Shown here piece after piece: positions 32,554 to 42,112 of a stretch of 45,135 nt of DNA. A program made the translations under genes and the position numbers. Every line of letters begins with the position of its first letter. The first letter of the stretch is position 1. The notes under the pieces were generated by a model, which saw only the letters and a list, made by a program, of their open reading frames with translations, was not told where the DNA came from and made no database searches. Source of the stretch: Erysipelotrichaceae bacterium (GTDB taxonomy: Bacteria; Bacillota_I; Bacilli_A; Erysipelotrichales; Erysipelotrichaceae); assembly GCA_030531215.1 (NCBI GenBank), contig JAUNNY010000009.1, forward strand, positions 1-45,135. The letters run 5' to 3'.

Positions 32554-33741
32554 TTAGTACTCCAAATTCTTATCGTCGGCTTTTGAGAACACATGAGCAA
32601 CATTACCATTAAATGAGATATGAATATCTTTGCCCATATAGTTAACTGTCTCGCCATTGTTTGGAATAATAGCTATACAATCTTTGCCCATAACAGTCAT
32701 ATGTAAATGACTAGAAGTACCCATTAATTCAGATACATCAACCTTACCAGAAATTCCTTTATCAGTAATTTGAATATGATCAGGTCTAATACCTAAAATA
32801 ACATCTTGAGATTCTACGTTGTTTGCTAGTAATCTCTCTTCTTTTTCTTTAGATAATTCAACTTTTTCATTTTCGATTTCTACATAGTATTTATCGCCTT
32901 CTTTAACAAGCTTTGCATCGAATGTATTCATAGCAGGAGTACCAATGAATCCAGCAACGAATAAATTTCTTGGATGGTCAAATACTTCTTGAGGTGTACC
33001 AATTTGTTGAATATATCCATCTTTCATAACAACGATTCTATCACCAAGAGTCATAGCTTCTGTTTGGTCGTGAGTTACATAAATGAAAGTTGTATTTATT
33101 CTTTGTCTTAACTTGATAATCTCAGCTCTCATTTGGTTACGTAATTTAGCATCTAGGTTAGATAAAGGTTCATCCATCAATAATACTTTAGGATCTCTAA
33201 CGATTGCTCTACCGATAGCTACACGTTGTCTTTGACCACCTGATAATGCTTTTGGTTTTCTGTCTAAATATTGAGTAATGTCTAAGATTTCAGCAGCTTC
33301 TCTAACTTTCCTATCAATTTCATCTTTAGGAAGTTTCTTAATCTTTAAAGAATATGCCATGTTATCATAGACAGTCATATGTGGATATAATGCATAGTTT
33401 TGGAAAACCATAGCAATATCTCTATCCTTAGGCTCTACGACATTTACTAGTTCACCATCAATATATAATTCACCCTCAGATATTTCTTCTAGACCAGCAA
33501 CCATTCTTAGAGTAGTTGATTTACCACATCCAGATGGACCAACAAGAACGATGAATTCTTTGTCTTTAATGTCAAGATTGAATTGTTGTACAGCAATTAC
33601 GCCTTTTTCAGTCTTTTGAAGATGAGCGGTATGATGCTCAGGTTTTTCTTCTTTCTTTTTTCCAAATAGAGACTTCTTTTCTTTTTTAGCCTCAGTATAT
33701 GGATATATCTTCATTATGTTTTTTAATTGAACGTCTGACAT
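32554..33741 (-). CDS. Sugar ABC transporter ATP-binding protein (MsmK/UgpC type)
   Basis: 395 residues. Walker [11 protein letters not shown]-loop [15 protein letters not shown], signature [14 protein letters not shown], Walker [13 protein letters not shown] and the switch His in [13 protein letters not shown]; the C-terminal MalK-like OB domain follows ([10 protein letters not shown]). An insert of about 25 residues rich in Lys/Glu ([17 protein letters not shown]) lies between residues 15 and 45, longer than usual. Powers the importer with the two permeases; may also serve other sugar systems. Confidence 0.9.
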   Translation of the reverse strand: MSDVQLKNIMKIYPYTEAKKEKKSLFGKKKEEKPEHHTAHLQKTEKGVIAVQQFNLDIKDKEFIVLVGPSGCGKSTTLRMVAGLEEISEGELYIDGELVNVVEPKDRDIAMVFQNYALYPHMTVYDNMAYSLKIKKLPKDEIDRKVREAAEILDITQYLDRKPKALSGGQRQRVAIGRAIVRDPKVLLMDEPLSNLDAKLRNQMRAEIIKLRQRINTTFIYVTHDQTEAMTLGDRIVVMKDGYIQQIGTPQEVFDHPRNLFVAGFIGTPAMNTFDAKLVKEGDKYYVEIENEKVELSKEKEERLLANNVESQDVILGIRPDHIQITDKGISGKVDVSELMGTSSHLHMTVMGKDCIAIIPNNGETVNYMGKDIHISFNGNVAHVFSKADDKNLEY

Positions 33742-33752
33742 ATTTTTCTCCT

Positions 33753-34610
33753 TTATCCTTTAACACTTCCTGAAGTAACACCTTTAATAATAGATTTAGA
33801 TAGGATGATATATACAATCATAACTGGTAAGATAGCCAACATGATAAACATATACATCTTTCCTAAGTCAAATTTAGAATAATCGGCACTTCTCAATTGA
33901 GCTATCATAATTGGAACTGTCTTATATTCAGCTTTAGTCAACAATAGTGATGGTGTGAAATAGTTGTTCCAAGAAGCAATGAATGAGAAAATCATCTGTA
34001 CAGCAATAGCTGGTTTCATAACTGGAAGAACTATTCTATTAAATGTTACAAATTCATTTGATCCATCAATTCTTGCAGCCTCAACAATCTCTAGAGGAAG
34101 CGTAGCCTTTAGATACTGCTTCATATAGAAATATGTTGCTGGACCAGCAATAGAAGGAACAATTAACAACCATAGTTTATTAGTTAAATTATATTTGTAA
34201 GCTAACTGAATAAAACCAACAGTAGAAACTTGTGATGGAATCATCATTACAGCAATGATAAAAGCATCAGCAATCTTCTTTAATTTGAAGTCATAAGCAT
34301 AAATTCCATAAGCAGTTAATGCTGAGAAATAAACATTCAATACTGCAGAAATGATAGCAATCAAGAAACTGTTCAGCATACCACGAGGTATTTTTATCGA
34401 TGCGTCATTCCATGCGTTGTTAAAGTTATCAGCAAAGAACTTACCAAATTTGAATGTGAATGATCCTTGTAGTTCGAAATTAGAGTGAGATGAATTTAAA
34501 ATCATCAAATAGAAGAAGAACAAACACAAAACACTCAAGAAAATAAGAACTAAATAAGCAACTGTTCTAGATAATAATAATTTTGATTTTGCTTTAGCAT
34601 TATTATTCAT
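33753..34610 (-). CDS. Sugar ABC transporter permease (MalG/MsmG type)
   Basis: 285 residues, six membrane helices. Contains the permease EAA motif region [25 protein letters not shown] and the family ending SGSVKG. Second permease subunit; starts 13 nt after the other permease with GGAGAACGAT before the ATG. Works with the 36.9-kb binding protein and the ATPase to import oligosaccharides. Confidence 0.92.
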   Translation of the reverse strand: MNNNAKAKSKLLLSRTVAYLVLIFLSVLCLFFFYLMILNSSHSNFELQGSFTFKFGKFFADNFNNAWNDASIKIPRGMLNSFLIAIISAVLNVYFSALTAYGIYAYDFKLKKIADAFIIAVMMIPSQVSTVGFIQLAYKYNLTNKLWLLIVPSIAGPATYFYMKQYLKATLPLEIVEAARIDGSNEFVTFNRIVLPVMKPAIAVQMIFSFIASWNNYFTPSLLLTKAEYKTVPIMIAQLRSADYSKFDLGKMYMFIMLAILPVMIVYIILSKSIIKGVTSGSVKG

Positions 34611-34623
34611 ATCGTTCTCCTTC

Positions 34624-35553
34624 CTAGTCTTCTTTGTTTGTTGCCTTCAAGACAATCAAACTCAAGATACCTGTAATAGCAAACAAGATAACTGAAATAG
34701 CACCAGACATACCATAGTTCCTTGATGGATTTAGATACTTATTCAGCAACATAACCATTGTTGAAGATGTATTATCTGGCATACCATAGCCATTAGTTAA
34801 TACTTGTGGAACATCGTACATCTGCATACCACCAATCATTGATGTAATAGCAACATATACTAGTATTGGTTTTAATAGTGGAAGAGTTACATCAAAGAAT
34901 ACTCTGGTTGAAGAAGCACCATCTATTCTTGCGGATTCAAATAAGCATTCATCAATGCCCTGAATACCAGCCATCAACAATATTGTCGTGTTACCAAACC
35001 ACATTAAGAAGTTCATCAACGCAATCAAACCTCTTACAGAAATCTTTTCTGCTAAGAAATCAAATGTTGGCATATTTGCAGCAACTAGCATCTTATTAAT
35101 AGGACCAGTGTTACCAAACAAACCAAATATCAACATCGCAAAAGCTGCAGCCATGATTAAGTTTGGCATATAGATAACGGCCTTAAAGAATCCCTGACCC
35201 TTAATTTTTAATCTTGTACTTGTAAAGAATAAAGCAAGTATTAATGCAAATATAAATTGTGGAAGAGCACCTAATATCCATAGAACAACCGTGTTTCCAA
35301 AATACTTAATTATTGTAATCGAACCTGTTGCATCAGGTGAGAACAATTTAACAAAATTACCTAGACCCACAAAATTAGGACCAACATGAGTTAATCCATC
35401 CATGTAATTCTCAAATAGCGAATTATAGAAAGTTAATAATTGTGGATATAATGTAAAGACGAAATAAACAAGAAAAAATGGAAGTATAAATAAATAACCC
35501 CATTTTGCGTAACTAACAGATTTTCTCTTGCTTAATTTTGCAGCCTTGTCCAT
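34624..35553 (-). CDS. Sugar ABC transporter permease (MalF/MsmF type)
   Basis: 309 residues from the ATG at 35553; GGGGA is 6 nt upstream of this ATG, while it would touch the alternative ATG two codons earlier. Six membrane helices; the EAA loop reads ESARIDGASSTRVFFDVTLPLLKP. First permease subunit. It is separated from the binding-protein gene by a strong intercistronic hairpin. Confidence 0.92.
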   Translation of the reverse strand: MDKAAKLSKRKSVSYAKWGYLFILPFFLVYFVFTLYPQLLTFYNSLFENYMDGLTHVGPNFVGLGNFVKLFSPDATGSITIIKYFGNTVVLWILGALPQFIFALILALFFTSTRLKIKGQGFFKAVIYMPNLIMAAAFAMLIFGLFGNTGPINKMLVAANMPTFDFLAEKISVRGLIALMNFLMWFGNTTILLMAGIQGIDECLFESARIDGASSTRVFFDVTLPLLKPILVYVAITSMIGGMQMYDVPQVLTNGYGMPDNTSSTMVMLLNKYLNPSRNYGMSGAISVILFAITGILSLIVLKATNKED

Positions 35554-35610
35554 ACGCATTCCCCTTTCATAATATTTTTTATTAGAAGGCTGAACATACC
35601 TCTAATAAAA

Positions 35611-35640
35611 AACTAAGGCAGGTAAAAACCCGCCTTAGTT
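35611..35640 (-). terminator. Intercistronic terminator between binding protein and permeases
   Basis: Arms AACTAAGGCaGG and CCcGCCTTAGTT (9 perfect outer pairs plus 2 inner), followed by TTTTTATT on the minus strand. This arrangement is common in sugar ABC operons and gives more binding protein than permease. Confidence 0.8.
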
Positions 35641-35660
35641 AAATTTTAATTGTTCCTATA

Positions 35661-36978
35661 TTACTCAGTAACAATTGATGGATAAGTTTCATTAACGTAC
35701 TTAATGAAGTTAGCCATAGCTTCGTCTCTAGTAACAGTACCCTTTAGATATTGTTGGAATTGAGCTTGTAGACCTTCGTTTAATAGTTGGTCATAAATTG
35801 TTTGATTTTGGAACTTGATATTATCAGCCATTGCTGAGAATACTGCAGTAGCGTTTTGGCCACCTAATAATTCGTTAGCACCTAATTCATCATCAGCAGC
35901 ACATTTAGCATTTACAGCCTTGTTGTTAGAGAATTGAGCATCTTGAACAACTAGATTAGTACATACTTCTTCATCATTGATGAATGTGTTCATGATATCA
36001 GCTAACATTGTAGGGTTATCTGTGCCTTCAGGAGCAAGTAACCAAGTACCACCCCAGAAGTGAGCAGCTGGACCTTCGATTAATGCCCAGTCACCTAGAG
36101 AACCAGTACCTTCTTCCCAAGCTGGACCCATACAGAAGTTGAAGTACCAAGCAGGACCGAATAAGCAGAATGATTTAGCTTCAGCAAGCATAGAAGCTTC
36201 GTTCTTTTCTGCATCCAAGATACCAGCAGGAATAGTTTCACCAGCAGCATTCATTCTGTCAGTTAAATCTAACCATTCAGTAATCTTAGCATCAAAATTT
36301 AATTTGCCATCTACAACCCATGGAGATGAAACGTTGTTAGAGAAAGGTCTATAAGTTTCAGCAAATGATGGAGTCATGTAGTAACCAGCTTCTTTCATTT
36401 GACCAGCAACTTCTTCGAACTTAGTCCAATCAGATAATAAAGCTTGAACTTCAGTTGGATCATCAGTGCCTAGAACTTCCTTAGCAACTGAACGTCTGTA
36501 AACTAATCCAGATGGACAGCATTGGAATGAAACACCCTTAACAACACCGTTTGTATCAGTACATGCTTCAACAGTGTATTTGTAAGTGTTAGACATATCA
36601 GTAACGCCGATTTGAGTAATGTCTTGAGTAGCTTCAGAATTTACATACTTCAAGATGTAGTCAGCTTCAGCAAGGAACATATCTACCTTGTCATCAGCAT
36701 CAGCATTAGCTTGATTTAATAGAGCTTCATCTAGAGCAGCTTGGTAAGCGCCGCCATCAGATGGAACGATAATCCAGTTAACAGTTACGCCTTCTGGAAC
36801 AGTATAGTATTTTTCAAAGAAGCCTTTGATATTCTTCATTCCAGGCATAAATGTTAAATACTGTACCTTCTGCAGCTTCTTCTGTAGGTTCTTCAGCTGG
36901 AGTGCCTTCGTTAGAAGAACAGCCAACTAGAGCGAATACCATAAGAAGAGCTAATAAAATACTTAAAAGCTTTTTCAT
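35661..36978 (-). pseudogene. Sugar-binding lipoprotein gene interrupted by a +1 frameshift
   Basis: Two overlapping frames together make a 438-residue extracellular sugar-binding protein. The first (from the ATG at 36978, AGGGAG upstream) encodes a lipoprotein signal (LLMVFALVGC), an acidic linker and FNIYAWNEEYQRLL, then TGA at 36814-36816. The second frame, one base on, continues EKYYTVPEGVTVNW, DMFLAEADYILKY and the rest of the family down to position 35661. The shift lies at CTT CTT TGA, with AAAGG exactly 3 nt before the last CTT: the layout of the RF2 (prfB) programmed +1 site. Either recoding, a mutation or a base-calling error explains it. Function: delivery of oligosaccharides to the two permeases. 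Confidence 0.8.
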
Positions 36979-36999
36979 TTTTTCTCCCTTCGCTTTTAA

Positions 37000-37016
37000 A
37001 CTCGTATGATACGAGT
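37000..37016. promoter_or_regulatory. 17-bp dyad upstream of the binding-protein gene
   Basis: Arms ACTCGTAT and ATACGAGT around one base, 22 nt before the binding-protein ATG. It could be a regulator site or a 5'-leader hairpin; no matching copy was seen elsewhere in the window. Confidence 0.35.
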
Positions 37017-37025
37017 ACAAGAAAA

Positions 37026-37039
37026 CTTAAACGTTTTCG
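37026..37039. promoter_or_regulatory. LacI-type box near the ABC operon
   Basis: CTTAAACGTTTTCG matches the perfect palindrome at 37165-37178 in 12 of 14 positions and shares its AAACGTTT core. It lies about 50 nt before the binding-protein start, suiting repression of the transporter by the LacI protein encoded at 31.5 kb. Confidence 0.55.
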
Positions 37040-37082
37040 TAATTTAAGTATAGCACGTTTTCACAAATTCAACACATTAATT

Positions 37083-37096
37083 TGAAAGCGTTTGCA
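37083..37096. promoter_or_regulatory. cre-like catabolite repression site
   Basis: TGAAAGCGTTTGCA fits the CcpA cre consensus TGNAANCGNTNNCA at every fixed position. It is central in the divergent gap between the ABC operon and the GH94 genes. A second LacI protein could also bind it. Confidence 0.6.
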
Positions 37097-37113
37097 ATTG
37101 CCATTTATTTGCC

Positions 37114-37129
37114 TTGAAATCGCTTTCTA
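37114..37129. promoter_or_regulatory. Second cre-like box
   Basis: TTGAAATCGCTTTCTA fits the cre pattern except at the final fixed A. Together with the site at 37083 it would allow cooperative glucose repression of both divergent units. Confidence 0.4.
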
Positions 37130-37164
37130 AAAAAGATATTCTAAAAATATAGGCAAACTTTAAA

Positions 37165-37178
37165 CTTAAACGTTTAAG
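37165..37178. promoter_or_regulatory. Perfect palindromic LacI-type operator before GH94 gene
   Basis: CTTAAACGTTTAAG is a perfect 14-bp palindrome with the central CG typical of LacI-family operators, 15 nt before the GH94 ATG, so binding would block its transcription or early elongation. Confidence 0.65.
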
Positions 37179-37193
37179 AAAGAGAGAAAGACT

Positions 37194-39626
37194 ATGAAAT
37201 ATGGGCATTTCAATGATCAAAAAAGAGAATATGTAATTAATAAGTATGAAACACCCCTTCCATGGATTAACTATTTAGGAAGCGATGACTTTTTCACTTT
37301 ATTATCTAATACTGCTGGTGGATATGCCTTCTATAAGGATGCAAAATTAAGAAGACTAACTAGATATAGATATAATAATTTACCTCTAGATCAAGATGGA
37401 TTCCACATCTACATTAAAGATAAGAAAACGGTATGGAACCCTGGTTGGCAACCCACAAAAACCAAATTAGATAAATATGAATGCCGTCATGGTATGGGAT
37501 ATTCTGTTATTTCGGGAACAAAAAATAAGATCAATGTTAAACAAGAGATGTATGTTCCAAAATACGATAATATTCTATTGAACAGAATTACTGTAACTAA
37601 TAATGACACAAAGACAAGAAAACTAGATTTATTTTCTTTTGTTGAATTCTGTTTGTGGGATGCACAAGATGATTCAACTAACTTCCAAAGAAATTACTCT
37701 TGTGGTGAAGTTGAAGTAGTTGGTTCCAAAATATTCCATAAGACTGAATATCGTGAAAGAAGAAATCATTATGCTGTATTCTATGCAAATAAGGATATAA
37801 CTTCATTTGATACATCTCGCGATGCATTCATGGGTGTTTATGGTACACCAATTAGTCCTAAAGCAATTGAAAATGGTAAATGTAGCAACTCAATCGCTCA
37901 TGGTTGGCAACCAGTTGGTGCTCATCATATTTCTATAACTCTAAAAGCAAAACAAAGTTACGATGTAATCTTTGGTTTAGCATATGTTGAAGTACCAGAA
38001 GATGAAAAATTCGTAAAGAAAAATGTTATCAACAAAAAATACGCAAATCAATTAATCAATAAATATAAGACAAATAAACAATTTGATGATGGATTAACAA
38101 AATTAAATAAATTCTGGGATGAATTATTATCAGGATTTGAAGTTAACACTAAAGAAAAGAACGTAAACCGCATGGTAAACATATGGAACGCTTATCAATG
38201 CATGGTTACTTTCAATATGTCTAGGTCAGCATCATATTTTGAATCAGGTATTGGAAGAGGCATGGGCTTTAGAGATTCTTGCCAAGACTTATTAGGCTTT
38301 GTGCATATGATTCCGACTCGTGCTAGACAAAGAATATTAGATATTGCCGCGACGCAAAAAGAAGATGGTGGTGCATATCACCAATATCAACCATTAACTA
38401 AGAAAGGTAACTCTGATATTGGTGGTGGTTTCAATGATGATCCACTATGGTTAATTGCGGCTGTTGATGCCTATATCAAAGAAACTGGTGACTATGACAT
38501 TTTAAAAGAGAAAGTAGACTTTGATAATAAACCTGAACTAGCTGATTCTCTATTAGAACATTTAAGAAGAAGCTTTAACTATACACTAAATAATTTAGGA
38601 CCACACAAGTTACCACTAATCGGTAGAGCAGACTGGAATGATTGCCTAAATTTAAATTGTTTCAGTGCTCATCCAGGAGAATCTTTCCAAATTACCGGTC
38701 CAAGTGAAGGACCAGTAGCAGAATCAGTATTCATTGCAGGAATGTTTGTAAAGTATGGCAAGGGATATAGTCAAATACTAAAGAAACTTGGTTTGCTAAA
38801 TGAAGCTAAGAAAGCTGACAAAGCAATCAAGAACATGGAAAAAGCAATCCTTAAAGATGGCTATGATGGCAATTGGTTTATAAGAGCATACGATGCATTT
38901 GGTAAGAAAGTTGGTTCAAAAGAATGTGATGAAGGAAAGATCTTCATCGAACCACAAGGTATGTGTATCATGGCTGAAGTCGGTGTAGAAACTGGCGAAG
39001 CACAAAAGGCTTTAGATTCTGTACAAAAATATCTTGAATGTAAATATGGCATTGTTTTATTGAACCCACCATATACAACTTATCGCTTAAATCTAGGTGA
39101 AATATCTTCATATCCTCCAGGATATAAAGAAAATGCTGGTATTTTCTGTCACAATAACCCTTGGATTATTTTTGCTGAAACAATTATGGGCCATGGCGAT
39201 AGAGCATTTGAGTTATATAAGAAAACATGCCCTGCTTACTTAGAAGACATTGGTGAAATCCATCGTACTGAACCATATGTATATTGCCAAATGGTTGCAG
39301 GAAAAGATGCAATAAATCCAGGTGAAGGTAAAAACTCATGGTTAACTGGTACAGCAGCATGGACATTTACTGTTTTATCTCAAGCAATATTGGGCATTAA
39401 ACCTGATTATGATGGTTTGTTAATTGATCCATGTATTCCAAAACATTTTGGTGACTATACGGTAAATAGAAAATTCAGAGGAACTATGTATCATATCACT
39501 ATTAAAAATCCTAACCACGTTTCTAAAGGTGTTAAGGCATTAATCGTTGATGGAAAACAAATTAAAGTTGGAACTATTCCTTTTGAAAACAAAAAAGATG
39601 TTCACGTTGAAGTGATAATGGGATAA
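37194..39626 (+). CDS. GH94 phosphorylase, probable cellobiose phosphorylase
   Basis: 810 residues, the length of cellobiose phosphorylases. N-terminal beta-sandwich starting MKYGHFNDQKREYVI; (alpha/alpha)6 barrel with GMGFRDSCQDLLGF, ATQKEDGGAYHQYQPLTKKG and the catalytic-aspartate segment GRADWNDCLNLN near 478-489; C-terminal NSWLTGTAAWTF and GIKPDYDGLLIDPCIP. Splits cellobiose with phosphate into glucose-1-phosphate and glucose in the cytosol, saving ATP. First gene of a two-gene unit under LacI-type control. A close disaccharide specificity (other beta-linkage) cannot be excluded. Confidence 0.85.
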   Translation: MKYGHFNDQKREYVINKYETPLPWINYLGSDDFFTLLSNTAGGYAFYKDAKLRRLTRYRYNNLPLDQDGFHIYIKDKKTVWNPGWQPTKTKLDKYECRHGMGYSVISGTKNKINVKQEMYVPKYDNILLNRITVTNNDTKTRKLDLFSFVEFCLWDAQDDSTNFQRNYSCGEVEVVGSKIFHKTEYRERRNHYAVFYANKDITSFDTSRDAFMGVYGTPISPKAIENGKCSNSIAHGWQPVGAHHISITLKAKQSYDVIFGLAYVEVPEDEKFVKKNVINKKYANQLINKYKTNKQFDDGLTKLNKFWDELLSGFEVNTKEKNVNRMVNIWNAYQCMVTFNMSRSASYFESGIGRGMGFRDSCQDLLGFVHMIPTRARQRILDIAATQKEDGGAYHQYQPLTKKGNSDIGGGFNDDPLWLIAAVDAYIKETGDYDILKEKVDFDNKPELADSLLEHLRRSFNYTLNNLGPHKLPLIGRADWNDCLNLNCFSAHPGESFQITGPSEGPVAESVFIAGMFVKYGKGYSQILKKLGLLNEAKKADKAIKNMEKAILKDGYDGNWFIRAYDAFGKKVGSKECDEGKIFIEPQGMCIMAEVGVETGEAQKALDSVQKYLECKYGIVLLNPPYTTYRLNLGEISSYPPGYKENAGIFCHNNPWIIFAETIMGHGDRAFELYKKTCPAYLEDIGEIHRTEPYVYCQMVAGKDAINPGEGKNSWLTGTAAWTFTVLSQAILGIKPDYDGLLIDPCIPKHFGDYTVNRKFRGTMYHITIKNPNHVSKGVKALIVDGKQIKVGTIPFENKKDVHVEVIMG

Positions 39627-39629
39627 TAT

Positions 39630-39652
39630 ACAAGGTGCAATATGCACCTTGT
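39630..39652 (+). terminator. Stem-loop between the two GH94 genes
   Basis: 10-bp arms ACAAGGTGCA and TGCACCTTGT with a 3-nt loop, followed by TTTATG. The T run is short, so it may be a leaky terminator or mRNA-stabilising element; the next ribosome site follows directly. Confidence 0.6.
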
Positions 39653-39670
39653 TTTATGAAAGGATAAAAT

Positions 39671-42058
39671 ATGAAATACGGCTATTTTGATGACAAAAAT
39701 AAAGAATATGTTATTACTAATCCAGCAACGCCATCCGCTTGGGCGAACTATTTAGGCGATCCAAACTATGGAGCTATCATTTCTAATAATGCAGGTGGAT
39801 ACTCATTTGAAAAATCTGGCGCAAACGGAAGAATCTTAAGATATGTCTTCAATAGTTTTGATGAACCTGGAAGATATATTTACATAAGAGACAATAAAAC
39901 TAAAGATTATTTTTCTAATACCTGGGGTCCAGTTCACAAAGATTTAAAACAATATAAAAATGAATGCCATCACGGTTTAGGATATTCAACTTTTATCACA
40001 AAATATAAAGGTTTAAAAACAGAAACAACATACTATGTTCCATTAAATAAAGAATATGAAGTATGGTACCTAAAAATAACTAATAACACAAAACAAAATA
40101 AAGATTTAACTATTACTGGATATTGTGAATTTACCAATAACTGTAACTATGAACAAGACCAAGTAAATCTTCAATATTCATTATTTACTTCAAAAACATT
40201 CTTCAAAGGAAATCGTATTAGACAAACTTGTGATGGCAATTTAGAAATCGGAAGACCTTCAGGAGTATCTGAAAGATTCTTTGGTTTAATTAATAGCAAA
40301 GTCGATTCTTATTGTGGTGATAAAGAAAAATTCTTAGGAAGATACAATCACTATGACAAGCCACTAGGAGTCACTTCAGGAAAATTAAATAATGAACTTA
40401 ATTACTGCATGAATTCTTGTGGTGCATTAGCTACAAAAGTTTCATTAAAACCAAACGAAACAAAATGTTTAGCCTTCATCCTAGGAATGAAAAAAGATAA
40501 AGAAGCATCTAGGATAATCAACTCATATAAATCAATCAATAAAGTCGAAAAAGAAATATCTGAATTAAAGAAACATTGGCGTAATAAACTAGATGCTTTC
40601 CAAGTTAATACTCCAAGCAAAGAATTCAATTCAATGATTAATACTTGGCACTCATATAATTGCTTCATGACCTTCATTTGGTCTAGAGCAGCTTCATTTA
40701 TTTATTGTGGTTTAAGAAATGGTTATGGATATAGAGACACTGTTCAAGATATTCAAGGAATCATTCATCTTGATCCAAAAATGGCCAAGGAAAAATTGAA
40801 TTTTATGTTATCTGCCCAAGTAAATAATGGTGCTGGACTTCCTCTAGTAAAATTCAATCATAATCCAGGACACGAAGATACACCTGATGATGATTCGTAT
40901 GTTGCAGCAACTGGTCATCCTGCCTATCGTGCTGATGATGCGATGTGGTTATTCCCTACGGTATATAAATATATTGCCGAAACCGGAGATGTTAAATATC
41001 TTGATGAAATCATCTTGTACGCCAACAAAGGAAAAGACAGTGTATACAATCATTTAAAGAAGGCCTTAGAATTTACAAACAATAATTTGGGCAAACATAA
41101 AATGCCTGTAGGTCTATATGCTGATTGGAACGATTGCTTAAGATTGGGCAAAACAGGTGAATCAACATTCCTAGCGTTCCAATACTACTACGCTTTAAAA
41201 ATAACAAAGGAATTCGCTGAATATAAAAAGGATAAAAAGTATATAGCATATCTAGACAATACTATTACTAAACTAGAAAAAGCATTAACTAAATGTTACA
41301 AACAAGGAAGATTTATTAGAGGATACAAAGAAGATGGCACCATCATTGGTAATCCGACAGATAAAGAAGCGAATATGTGGTTGAACCCACAAAGCTGGTC
41401 TATAATTTCTGGCTTCGCAAATAAAAAACAAGCTGATTCATCAATGGAACTAGTTCATTCGCGTCTTAATACAAAATATGGCGCCAAATTAATGGATCCA
41501 CCATATTATGCACATTCATTCCCTGGTGCTTTATCCTTAACTTTCAATAAAGGCACAAAAGAAAATTCAAGTATTTTCCTACAAACTCAAGGTTGGTTAA
41601 TACTTGCGGAATCATTATTAGGACATGGTGATAGAGCGTTTGAATACTATAAAGAATCTTGCCCTGCTTATCAAAATGAGATTGCCGAAATAAGAACGCT
41701 AGAACCATATTGTTATGGACAATTCACTGAAAGCAATGATTCAAACAGATATGGTAGATCACATACTCATTGGTTAACCGGAACCGCATCAACAGTAATG
41801 GTTGGATGTGTTGAAGGAATATTGGGTATTAGACCAGATATAAATGGATTAAGATTGTCTCCTACGATTCCAACTGATTGGAAACATGTCGAAGTAAACA
41901 AAGTATTTAGAAATAAAAAACTTCATATTACTATTACCAACAATTCAAAAGCTCAATCAGGATACAAAAAAATAATCCTTAATGGTAAAGAATTAAAAGA
42001 TAATTATTTACCTCAAGAATTATTAACGAAAAACAATACTGTAGAAATAATAATGTAA
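39671..42058 (+). CDS. GH94 phosphorylase, second paralogue of unresolved specificity
   Basis: 795 residues, paralogous to the previous gene (MKYGYFDDKNKEYVI start). Barrel motifs differ: NGYGYRDTVQDIQGI, a loop HNPGHEDTPDDDSYV, YRADDAMWLFP, and YADWNDCLRLGKTGES near 481-496 in place of ADWNDCLNLN. Ends with SHTHWLTGTASTVMVG and GIRPDINGLRLSPTIP. The CLRLG form and the different +1-subsite loop point to another acceptor: chitobiose, laminaribiose, cellobionate or longer cellodextrins are candidates. AAAGGA before the ATG; ends in a strong terminator. Confidence 0.82.
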   Translation: MKYGYFDDKNKEYVITNPATPSAWANYLGDPNYGAIISNNAGGYSFEKSGANGRILRYVFNSFDEPGRYIYIRDNKTKDYFSNTWGPVHKDLKQYKNECHHGLGYSTFITKYKGLKTETTYYVPLNKEYEVWYLKITNNTKQNKDLTITGYCEFTNNCNYEQDQVNLQYSLFTSKTFFKGNRIRQTCDGNLEIGRPSGVSERFFGLINSKVDSYCGDKEKFLGRYNHYDKPLGVTSGKLNNELNYCMNSCGALATKVSLKPNETKCLAFILGMKKDKEASRIINSYKSINKVEKEISELKKHWRNKLDAFQVNTPSKEFNSMINTWHSYNCFMTFIWSRAASFIYCGLRNGYGYRDTVQDIQGIIHLDPKMAKEKLNFMLSAQVNNGAGLPLVKFNHNPGHEDTPDDDSYVAATGHPAYRADDAMWLFPTVYKYIAETGDVKYLDEIILYANKGKDSVYNHLKKALEFTNNNLGKHKMPVGLYADWNDCLRLGKTGESTFLAFQYYYALKITKEFAEYKKDKKYIAYLDNTITKLEKALTKCYKQGRFIRGYKEDGTIIGNPTDKEANMWLNPQSWSIISGFANKKQADSSMELVHSRLNTKYGAKLMDPPYYAHSFPGALSLTFNKGTKENSSIFLQTQGWLILAESLLGHGDRAFEYYKESCPAYQNEIAEIRTLEPYCYGQFTESNDSNRYGRSHTHWLTGTASTVMVGCVEGILGIRPDINGLRLSPTIPTDWKHVEVNKVFRNKKLHITITNNSKAQSGYKKIILNGKELKDNYLPQELLTKNNTVEIIM

Positions 42059-42077
42059 TAACAATTCTAATTAATGT

Positions 42078-42106
42078 AAAAACGTCTTTACTACAAAGAC
42101 GTTTTT
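42078..42106. terminator. Bidirectional terminator between GH94 and GH5 genes
   Basis: 12-bp arms AAAAACGTCTTT and AAAGACGTTTTT with a 5-nt loop. It serves the convergent GH94 (plus) and GH5 (minus) genes. Confidence 0.85.
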
Positions 42107-42112
42107 AAATAA

